A DNA stretch of 64,000 nucleotides. Source: Myxococcales bacterium. GTDB lineage: Bacteria; Myxococcota_A; Polyangia; Haliangiales; Haliangiaceae. The first letter of the stretch is position 1. Every line of letters begins with the position of its first letter. Shown here one piece after another: positions 32,522 through 40,200 of the stretch. The position numbers and the translations under genes are program-made. A model generated the notes under the pieces. It had not been told where the DNA came from and made no database searches. It was given only the letters and a program-made list of their open reading frames with translations. The stretch covers positions 558,001-622,000 of the forward strand of contig JADKKI010000072.1 of assembly GCA_016720595.1 (NCBI GenBank), given 5' to 3'.

Positions 32522-33844
32522 TCACCTCTCCCAGCTGAGGCCGACTCCGACGAACACGCTGTCGCGCGACGGCAGGAGCGTGAAGCCGGGGTACTGGTAG
32601 CGCGCGACGTCGAGCTGGAGGTTCAGCAGCATGCGGCCATCGTTCGGGTCGTCGGCCTCGAACAGCACGCGCGAGAGATCGAGGCGTCCGAGGTGGCCGC
32701 GCTGATCGCCGAGCTCCTTGTCGGACGTGTAGTAGGAGTACATCGCAGGCGCCTGCGTGTACTTGTCCTCGAAGAACTCGGCGCGCCGCTGCCAGTAGTA
32801 GCGATAGCCGAGCGAGAGCTGCCAGCTCGGCCGTGCGATCCGGAGATCGAGGGCGCCGCTGAGGCTGCCGACGCTCCAGCTGTCGTAGGAGGCGCGCAGC
32901 TCGGGGTGCACCGCGATGCCGGGTGCGAGCCAGTGGACCCCTTCGAGCACCGCCGCGTGGCTGACGCGCTGCCCGGGGAGGTGCTCGGGCAACCCATCGG
33001 CCGAGCCGATCGTGTTCATGAACGTGATCTGCTGGCTGCCCTGCTGGGCGGTCCAGTCTCCGAACCGCACGCTGCGGTAGGGCGACGACGGATCGCCGCT
33101 CGAGAGCTTGCCGTCGTAGCGGAGCCGGATCGCATCGTTCCTGGTCAGCACGCGAGCGACGCCCACCGACCAGCCGGTGGTCAGGAGCTTGTGATGGAAC
33201 GTCTGGTCGAGCACGCTCGACACCCAGTTGTCGGTGAGCGTGAGGCCACCGAGCAAGGTCGTCGTGCGATCGAGCACGTCGAACGAGCCGTTGATCCCGC
33301 CGGAGACACTCGTGTAGTCGGTCTCGCGCGCGACCACGGCGTTGACGTTGGCCGCTCGGCCGGCGCTGCCTTTCCATCCGACGCCGCCGGTGACCTGGTA
33401 GCGCGTGTCGGTCATCTGGCCGCCGGAGGTCGAGCTGCGCCCCGAGGCGCTCGTCACCACGTCGACCTTGCTGAGCGCCGGCGACGATCGAACGTCGACC
33501 GAGGCGGAGGTCACCGCATCGACGCCGACGCTCCCCTGCACGGTCCACTGGCCGAGGCTCTGTGCGACCGACCCGAGCAACCGGTACACGGTGGTGCGAT
33601 CGCTGTCGTGATAGGCGCCGACGCGAACGGTGCCCGTCGGGTAGTTTTTGGGGACGCTCTCGGTGGTGCCGGTGACGGCAGGATCTGCGGCCGGGAGATC
33701 AGCTTCCGCTGCGCCGGGTGCCGTGGCGGTGTCGGAGGCCGACGACGTGGCATCCGCGGCCGGGGCGGGCTCCGCAGGATCTGCGCTCGCCACTGCACCG
33801 AGGCCAGCGAGCACGATCAGGGCGAGCGCCTGCCTCAATTGCAC
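32522..33844 (-). CDS. DUF3570 outer-membrane-like protein
   Basis: About 440 residues with a signal peptide (VQLRQALALIVLAGLGAVAS), an Ala/Asp-rich spacer, and about 370 residues of beta-strand-rich sequence (TVRVGAYHDSDRTTVYRLLG, DWTAQQGSQQITFMNTIGSA, YYWQRRAEFFEDKYTQAPAM) ending DSVFVGVGLSWER, an outer-membrane barrel terminus. This matches the DUF3570 family. The start is uncertain: GTG at 33850 or 33844, or TTG at 33838 overlapping the upstream stop as TTGA. It is paired with DUF4266 upstream, the usual arrangement; the flavin-transfer (ApbE) and thioredoxin-like partners often seen with them are absent here. Confidence 0.8.
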   Translation of the reverse strand: MQLRQALALIVLAGLGAVASADPAEPAPAADATSSASDTATAPGAAEADLPAADPAVTGTTESVPKNYPTGTVRVGAYHDSDRTTVYRLLGSVAQSLGQWTVQGSVGVDAVTSASVDVRSSPALSKVDVVTSASGRSSTSGGQMTDTRYQVTGGVGWKGSAGRAANVNAVVARETDYTSVSGGINGSFDVLDRTTTLLGGLTLTDNWVSSVLDQTFHHKLLTTGWSVGVARVLTRNDAIRLRYDGKLSSGDPSSPYRSVRFGDWTAQQGSQQITFMNTIGSADGLPEHLPGQRVSHAAVLEGVHWLAPGIAVHPELRASYDSWSVGSLSGALDLRIARPSWQLSLGYRYYWQRRAEFFEDKYTQAPAMYSYYTSDKELGDQRGHLGRLDLSRVLFEADDPNDGRMLLNLQLDVARYQYPGFTLLPSRDSVFVGVGLSWER

Positions 33845-34077
33845 CCACACCCGGCACCCGCCGTGCCGGGCCCCGCCGAGGGGAAGCTGCTGCCTTCGGT
33901 GATCTCGAGGATCGAGTCGCGCTGCCCGACCGCCTGCGGATCCATCTCGAACTGCATGGCAGGGTTTGCCAGGTGCTCGCGCTGCGACGCACGTACGTGG
34001 CTGCAGCCGGCCAGGCTGAACAAGCCCAGCGCCAGTAAAAGGGGTCTGACCCCTTTTCGCCAGATGTTCGTGGTCAT
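33835..34077 (-). CDS. DUF4266 small lipoprotein
   Basis: 80 residues with a lipoprotein signal ending LFSLAGC and the DUF4266 core (REHLANPAMQFEMDP), finishing in a Gly/Cys tail (AGAGCGCN). ATG 34077 is chosen because a promoter-element copy ends six bases upstream; a GTG at 34122 would lie upstream of that element. A 21-base perfect palindrome at 34037-34057 lies inside the signal-peptide codons. Genes of this family are found beside DUF3570 and may assist a redox-active envelope protein (family context; function unproven). Confidence 0.85.
   Translation of the reverse strand: MTTNIWRKGVRPLLLALGLFSLAGCSHVRASQREHLANPAMQFEMDPQAVGQRDSILEITEGSSFPSAGPGTAGAGCGCN
34037..34057. repeat. Perfect 21-base palindrome in DUF4266 coding sequence
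   Basis: Arms AAAAGGGGTC and GACCCCTTTT flank a single central T. The element encodes Lys-Gly-Val-Arg-Pro-Leu-Leu of the signal peptide. Its shape resembles REP-type mobile palindromes with a GGGGTC/GACCCC core seen in other genomes (recollection, not checked). Confidence 0.75.
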
Positions 34078-34083
34078 CGCTTC

Positions 34084-34111
34084 TTGGTGCCCATGCACCG
34101 AGAAGTTCTTC
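34084..34111 (-). promoter_or_regulatory. Recurrent promoter element, copy F
   Basis: On the minus strand: GAAGAACT, ten bases, TGGGCACCAA, ending six bases before the DUF4266 ATG. The right half and spacing fit the consensus; the left half is weaker. Confidence 0.5.
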
Positions 34112-34144
34112 GCCGAAATCACCCGGGCCGGATGACGACGATGA

Positions 34145-35128
34145 TCACAAGGTGCCGGGCTCGAACATGTCAGCGAAATCGCTAGAGGCGGCGACCGAGG
34201 CCAGCACGGGGACCCCCAGGAGCTCCTCGGTGGTCTTGAGCATCGAGCTGTGCGTGTACATCGTGGCCGAGGTGCCCGGCTTGACGTGGCTGCCGAGGGC
34301 GAGGAACGGGACGAGGTTGGTGGCGCTGCCCTCGTCCCAGGTCAGAAAGATCACGGCATCGTGGGTCTGCGCGTAGGTGATGATCCGGGGCAGCTCGGTC
34401 GCGAGCCAGGTGTCCCCGGCCTTGATGTTGGGGCCCGAGGTGATGCCCGACGGGCAGCCGAGGTCGCCGTGCATGTCGTGGCAGAGATCCGGCGTGATGA
34501 ACACGTAGCCGCTGACGGTGCCCGCGGCGAGATCGGCGGCGAGCTGGGCGTACGGCTTGTGATGCGCAGCGCAGCCCGCGTTCGACGTGCTCGGCGGCGA
34601 CCCGGAGACATCGCGGAAGAACGCGAAGGGATCATGCTTGACCGCGTAGTTCCCGGTCGAGGCCACGGGGCAGGTGTTGCTGGTGATGCCCTCCTGGTAG
34701 CTCGTCCACGGCACGCCAGCGGCGGTGAGCTGGGTGACCAGGTGCTCGGTGCTCGCCGTACTGTTGCTCGCCGAGGGATCGTTGTCGTTATTGAACGTGC
34801 GGTCGGAGAACACGTTGGTGCCCGCCTCCATCCACACGTAGTGCGGCTCGCTGTCGAGGCCGGGAAGCTCGTCGCGGAAGTTGGTGGCACGGTTCGCGAT
34901 CGCGAACAGGCCGTTGATGTATGGCGCGTTCGTGGTGTTGCCGTAGATCGCGGTGTCTGCCTTGTTCTCCATCGGGATCACGAACAGCGTGCGGATCGGG
35001 TGTGGGTTGCCGGATGGGGAGTCGGCAGTGCCATCGATGCCGCTCGGCGCGTCGATCGAGACGTCATCGGCCGCGCCCTGGCCCCCGCCACACGCCACGA
35101 GGATCACGCACAGCGCTGCGGCTCGCAT
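34145..35128 (-). CDS. Phosphoesterase-family (AcpA/phospholipase C-like) lipoprotein
   Basis: 327 residues with a lipoprotein-type N-terminus (MRAAALCVILVAC). The phosphoesterase superfamily is recognised by FVIPMENKADTAIYG (metal-site Glu-Asn), NAPYINGLFAIANRATNFRD, FITPDLCHDMHGD (metal/acid residues) and VIFLTWDEGSATN near the C-terminus. Such enzymes hydrolyse phosphomonoesters or phospholipids outside the cytoplasm. The 67-base gap to DUF4266 and the 95-base gap to the next gene upstream suggest it is separately expressed. The exact substrate is unknown. Confidence 0.85.
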   Translation of the reverse strand: MRAAALCVILVACGGGQGAADDVSIDAPSGIDGTADSPSGNPHPIRTLFVIPMENKADTAIYGNTTNAPYINGLFAIANRATNFRDELPGLDSEPHYVWMEAGTNVFSDRTFNNDNDPSASNSTASTEHLVTQLTAAGVPWTSYQEGITSNTCPVASTGNYAVKHDPFAFFRDVSGSPPSTSNAGCAAHHKPYAQLAADLAAGTVSGYVFITPDLCHDMHGDLGCPSGITSGPNIKAGDTWLATELPRIITYAQTHDAVIFLTWDEGSATNLVPFLALGSHVKPGTSATMYTHSSMLKTTEELLGVPVLASVAASSDFADMFEPGTL

Positions 35129-35223
35129 CGATGGGAGGAGACCACTGTTGGCGCGACCACGCACGCAAAACCGTGATGCTCGCCGATGCTGCAGATTGCC
35201 CGGACGGGATCGGCGGCTCGGCC

Positions 35224-36480
35224 TCAATACGGGGCGAACGTCGCCTTCGAGGTGCGCCTGCCGTTGAACGCCGCCAGCTCGGAGGCGGTGTACGCGAGCG
35301 CCGTTCCGGCCGGCAGCTTCGCGTGGATCCAGCCGATGACCAGGAGCCGCGCAGCGTTCCCCGCGGCGATAAGCTCGTCGGTGCCAGTCTCCGCGCACTC
35401 GTCCCACAACTCGAACAGCACCTCGCGTCGCGCGGCCGGCTCTCCGATCGTGCCCCACAGGCGATCGAGGTTCCGCTTCATGATCTCGGGCGCCATCGCG
35501 AGCTGCTCGGTCCGGTGGCGCATCCCGATCTGAGCGCGTTCGGCTCGCGTCGAATCGAGGAACGCGAGCTTCTTGCTCGCGTACGGATCCATGCCGTGCC
35601 GCCGCATCAGCGCATCGGAGACGTCGAACCCGCCGGCGAGGATCGGGACCGTCGCCGTATCACCCACGCCCTTCTTGCTGGTGCGGACCTGCTCGTCGTC
35701 CTGCGTGCCGCCGCCCCCGAGTCCTCCGCCCCCGCTGACCCGGGTGCCGTGGGTGCGGTTCCACTCCTCCTCGGTCGTGTACGGCGTGGTCTCGATGTGA
35801 TCGGGCGGCAACATCCCGACCGGCTTGTTCGGATCGGTGTACCAGTCCGCGATCGCGCGACCGAGATCCTTCGGGCTCGGCAGCGCGAGATGGATGTTGA
35901 GGTTCCGCTTGTCCTTGATCTTGACGCTGCCGTCGGCCGCGACCTTGGCCACGAACGGCCCTTGATCCGATCGGTACGTGCCGCGCCCGCTCGGGTCGAG
36001 CTGCCCGGTGCTCTCGTCGCGAGGTGGCGGCGGCCCGGCCGGCATGTCGGGATTCCACGTGAGCCTCGGGAGTTCGATCCCTGCACGCCCTGGGCGGGGC
36101 GCTCCCGGCCGCCGCATCTCGAGATAGGGATTGCGCACCGCGGGTCCGGTCGCGACCGCCACCTCGGTGGTCGTGGTGCTCGTCGTGATCGCCTCGCCGG
36201 AGGACGGAGCGATCGGTGGGCGCGCGCGGCTCGTCTGTGGGCGGCCACTGGTGGAGGCGATGGACGGGGCGGTGACCGCTGCCGTCGCGGGCGGATCGAG
36301 GAAGGCCACGTCGATCGGCACGACCTCGGGTGGCCGTGCGCGCTCCACCAGCTCGATCACCGTGGGTGGTTGGACCGCCACGGGGGGCTTCGGTGTCGGC
36401 GTGTAGGCCGCCACCCACGCGAGGGCCGCGGCGTGAACCGCAGCGGAGATCGCGAGCACGGGGGGCAGCTTCCGCACCAC
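35224..36480 (-). CDS. TonB-like membrane-anchored protein of unknown function
   Basis: 418 residues. The N-terminus (LPPVLAISAAVHAAALAWVA) is a single anchor like that of TonB/energy transducers, followed by a Pro-rich periplasmic linker (YTPTPKPPVAVQPPTVIELV onward) and Gly-rich segments (SGGGGLGGGGTQDD). The C-terminal 170 residues (YASKKLAFLDSTRAERAQIG to RRTSKATFAPY) are not a TonB C-terminal domain that I recognise. It contains DPNKPVGMLPPDHIETTPYT. Divergent from the ECF sigma/VIT operon at 36604, with which it may share the regulatory region. Function unknown. Confidence 0.75.
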   Translation of the reverse strand: MVRKLPPVLAISAAVHAAALAWVAAYTPTPKPPVAVQPPTVIELVERARPPEVVPIDVAFLDPPATAAVTAPSIASTSGRPQTSRARPPIAPSSGEAITTSTTTTEVAVATGPAVRNPYLEMRRPGAPRPGRAGIELPRLTWNPDMPAGPPPPRDESTGQLDPSGRGTYRSDQGPFVAKVAADGSVKIKDKRNLNIHLALPSPKDLGRAIADWYTDPNKPVGMLPPDHIETTPYTTEEEWNRTHGTRVSGGGGLGGGGTQDDEQVRTSKKGVGDTATVPILAGGFDVSDALMRRHGMDPYASKKLAFLDSTRAERAQIGMRHRTEQLAMAPEIMKRNLDRLWGTIGEPAARREVLFELWDECAETGTDELIAAGNAARLLVIGWIHAKLPAGTALAYTASELAAFNGRRTSKATFAPY

Positions 36481-36500
36481 AGGTACGACCAGTATCCCCC

Positions 36501-36533
36501 TGAAACCGTTGCCCGCACCCGGTTTCGTCTACG
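36501..36533 (+). promoter_or_regulatory. Candidate ECF-type promoter for third sigma operon
   Basis: TGAAACC at 36501-36507 and CGTCTACG at 36526-36533 resemble ECF -35 and -10 elements, but the 18-base gap is one to two bases long. GAAACCG and CGGTTTC also form an inverted repeat here. Sits about 70 bases before the sigma gene, as for an autoregulated ECF operon. Confidence 0.35.
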
Positions 36534-36603
36534 CTGGGCGACACCTCCCGAAGCCCCGATGACACCTCCTCGTGATGCCGCTCTCTAACCCCGCGAGGCC
36601 GCG

Positions 36604-37233
36604 ATGCTCCTGACCCTGTTCGCCCGGCTGTTCCGCAGTCGTGGCCCTGATGGCGAGCTGCGTGCGGCGCAGGATGGAGATCGCACGGCGATCGGGAGGT
36701 TCTACGACGCGCACGTCGATGGCCTGTACGCGTTCGTGTTCTATCGCGTCGGTCGCGATCAAGCCCTCGCCGAGGACGTGGTCCAGGAGACCTTCACCCT
36801 CGCCCTCACCCGCAAGGCCGAGTACGACGCCGCGCGCGGCTCGGTGGGCAGCTGGCTGACCGTGCTGTCGCGCAACGTGATCCGCGACCACCTGCGCGAT
36901 CACAAGCGCACCGATCAGTTCCAGGCCGCGTGGGAGCGCATCGATGCGACCCTCGCGCAGACGTTCGCGGCGATGGCCGAGCGTCCGCTCCCCGGCGAGG
37001 TGCTCGAACGCGCAGAGACCCGCGACCTCGTCCACATGGCGGTCGCGAACCTGCCGGAGCAGTACCGCAACGCCCTCACCCGCAAGTACGTCGATGGCGA
37101 GAGCCTCGAGACGCTGTCAGGCGAGCTCGGGATCTCGATCGACGCCACCAAGAGTCTCCTCGCCCGCGCCCGGCGCGCATTCCGCGACACGTTCGCGACG
37201 CTGTCGGCCAACTTCTCGGAGGTTGCATCGTGA
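36604..37233 (+). CDS. ECF-family RNA polymerase sigma factor (third)
   Basis: 209 residues. Region 2: IGRFYDAHVDGLYAFVFYRV, EDVVQETFTLALTRKAEYDA, GSVGSWLTVLSRNVIRDHLR. Region 4: VANLPEQYRNALTRKYVDGE, LSGELGISIDATKSLLARAR. It is of a different subgroup from the two cassette factors. The stop overlaps the start of the 1806-residue membrane protein as GTGA, so that protein takes the place of an anti-sigma in this operon. Confidence 0.92.
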   Translation: MLLTLFARLFRSRGPDGELRAAQDGDRTAIGRFYDAHVDGLYAFVFYRVGRDQALAEDVVQETFTLALTRKAEYDAARGSVGSWLTVLSRNVIRDHLRDHKRTDQFQAAWERIDATLAQTFAAMAERPLPGEVLERAETRDLVHMAVANLPEQYRNALTRKYVDGESLETLSGELGISIDATKSLLARARRAFRDTFATLSANFSEVAS

Positions 37234-40200
37234 CCACTGAACCCAAGGACGTTCTCGAGCAGAACGTGACCACGCTCCTCGAGACTGGCGGCGAAGCCCC
37301 CAAGCTCGATGATCTCGCCAAGGCGCGAATCCGCGCGAAGCTCGTCGCGGCGCACGCCTCGGCCACCCCGGCTGGCACGCGTCGCTCCCCGATGGTCGCG
37401 GTCGGCCTCGGCCTCGCGGCGACCGCCGCGGCGGCGCTGATCGTCACGCGTGTCGTCGGTGGCGGCGGCACGGGCACGGGGACCGGAGACGGTACCGGGG
37501 CAACCAGCCAGCTCGCCGACGGGACGACCTGGATCGCCGAGCCCGGCGCGAAGGTCACCGTGCTCGGCACGCGGCACCTCCGCGTCGAAGGCGCGGCGCT
37601 CCTCGACGTTGCTCCCGGTAAGGGCACGTTCGTGGTCGAGACCCAGCGCGGGCGGATCGAGGTGCTCGGCACCCGGTTCCTCGTCGATGCCGGCAAGGAT
37701 CGCACGACCGCTGCGGTGGTGCGTGGTCAGGTCAAGCTCGCGACGTCTGATGGTGACGTGCTCCTGCACGCCGGCGAGCAAGGCGTGGCCGAGCCCGGCC
37801 GCCCGCCGACGCGCGGTCCCGCGCCGCGGCTCTCGCACCTCGCCTCGTGGGCAGCGCAGGCGCGCCACCGTGACGAGAAGGACGTGCAGCCGATCCATCA
37901 CGGGACCTTGTTCGCCCGTGATCCTGGCGTGCGGTCGCACCCGCCGTGGGGCGACGAGTATCCGCTGCCGATCAAGAAGCTCGGTGTCGATGTCGTCGTC
38001 GAGAACCAGGTCGCGCGTGTGGCGCTCGATCAGACGTTCCACAACGACGCGGACCAGACGCTCGAGGGGGTCTACCGGTTCGCGATCCCGCCCGACGCCG
38101 CGCTCCAGCGGCTCGCGATGTACGTCGACGGCAAGCTCACCGAGTCCGCCGTGGTCGAGCGCATGCGTGCGCGTCGGATCTACGAGGAGCTGGTGTATCG
38201 CCGCGTGGATCCCGCGCTCCTCGAGTGGGCCGGCACCGGGCGCCTCTCGCTCCGCGTGTATCCGCTCCCCGCGCGCCAGGACAAGCGGCTGATGCTCGCG
38301 TACACGCAGAGCCTCCCGAAGCTGTACTCGGACTGGACGCTCTCGGTCCCGCTCCCCGAGATCGATGGGCCGGTCGGCGAGGTCGCGTTCGGCGTGACGA
38401 TCAAGGGCTGCGCGAACTGCGAGGTCACCTCGACGAGCCACAAGGTCACCGTCGAGCACAAGGGTGAGGACTCGATCGTCAGCTACCACAACACGTCGGA
38501 GACCATCGGCGATTCGCTGGTGCTCCACGTCCGCGATGCGCGACAGACGACCCAGGTGGCCCGCCACGATAGCGGTGGCGACTCGTACCTGATGGTGCGT
38601 GCGCCCGCCGAGCTGCCGCGCGATGCGCAGGCGTATCGCCCGCGCACGTGGGTCATCCTCGATGATGTCAGCGCCTCGCGCGGCGCGATGGAGCGCCGAG
38701 CGCAGGCCGATCTCGTCGATGCGTTCATGCACGAGCTCGACGAGGACGACAAGGTGTCCGTGATCGCGTTCGATGTCACCGCGCGGCAGAAGCTCGCGCC
38801 CACGCGGGTGCTCGATGTCGATCGTCGCGCGCTGCGCAAGGCGCTTCAGGACGAGGGCGACGTCGGCGCCACCGATTTCGGCGTGGCCCTCGAGGCCGCC
38901 TCCAAGGCGCTCTCCGGCGTGGCGCCCGACGATGCGATGCTCGTCTATCTCGGTGATGGCGTGATCACGAGCGGCGCGAAGAACCTCGATGCGCTGCGCG
39001 CACAGCTCGTGGGCAAAGCTCACTTCATCGGTGTGGGCGTGGGCGATGGCCCCGATACCCAGACGCTCGAGACCCTCGCCGGCGCGACCGGCGGCTACGC
39101 GACGACGATCGATCTCGCGGATGACGTGGCCTGGCGCGCGTTCGATCTGATCGCGGCGCTGCACACCGCGCGGGTCACCGGCGTCGAGGCGCGGCTCGTG
39201 GACGCGAGCGGCGCGCACGTGCCGGCCGCGCTGTACCTCAAGAGCCCGCAGCTCGCCGACGGCGAGGAGCTCGAGCTGGTGGCCAAGCTCGCCGGCGGCA
39301 ACGCGCCCGCGGCCGTGGAGCTCACGGGCACGCTGAACGGTGCGCCGTGGAAGAAGACCGTGGTGCTCCCGAGCACGGGTGGCGCTACGGGTGGATACCT
39401 CCCGCGTACGTGGGCGCAGCGGCACATCGCCGCGCGCATGCTCGCGAAGCACGAGGCGGTCGCGATGACGCCGTGCACACCTGGCCCGTCGGCGCTGTGC
39501 CCCACCGAAGCCGAGGCGCGCGAGAAGCGCGACGAGACGATCCGCCAGGAGGTGATCGGGCTCGGGAAGAAGTACTTCCTGCTCTCGCGCCACACGTCGC
39601 TGCTCGTCCTCGAGAACGATGCGATGTACGCGCAGTACGGCGTGACCAAGGGCGCCGGGGACACCTGGGCGCCGTACGCGATGCCGCAGACCATCCCGGT
39701 GGTGACCACGGCCGCGGTGATCAAGCCGAGCGATGTGGCGGAGGATGCGGAGCTGGTCCGCGCGCCGATCCCGGTGTTCTACGACTACGGCGGCTACAAC
39801 GCCGGCTGGGGTGGGATGGACGACGGTGACCTCAGCGGCGGCCTGCTCGACGCGCGGCAGCAGGGCTTTGACGGTCAGGGGTTCGGGATGATCGGTCACG
39901 GCGCGGGGTCGGGGACGGGCTTTGGCTATGGCGCCGGTGGTGGTGGGCGCACGCGCCGCTCGCTCGGCCTCGGCCAGCCAGGACCGTCGATGCCCGACAC
40001 GGGTGGCGGCGCCCCCGCGGCCGTCACGGCGTCGGGCGGCGACAAGCCGATGGACCTCGCGGAGGGGACCATGGGGAAGAAGGCTCATGACGAGGAGCCG
40101 AGCTTCGATCGCACACCTGCGGCGGAGGACAAGGCCAAGCGCGCCAGCGTGGACAGCGATGAGATCATCGGTGCGTTCGGCGCTGGCTACACCCGTGTCG

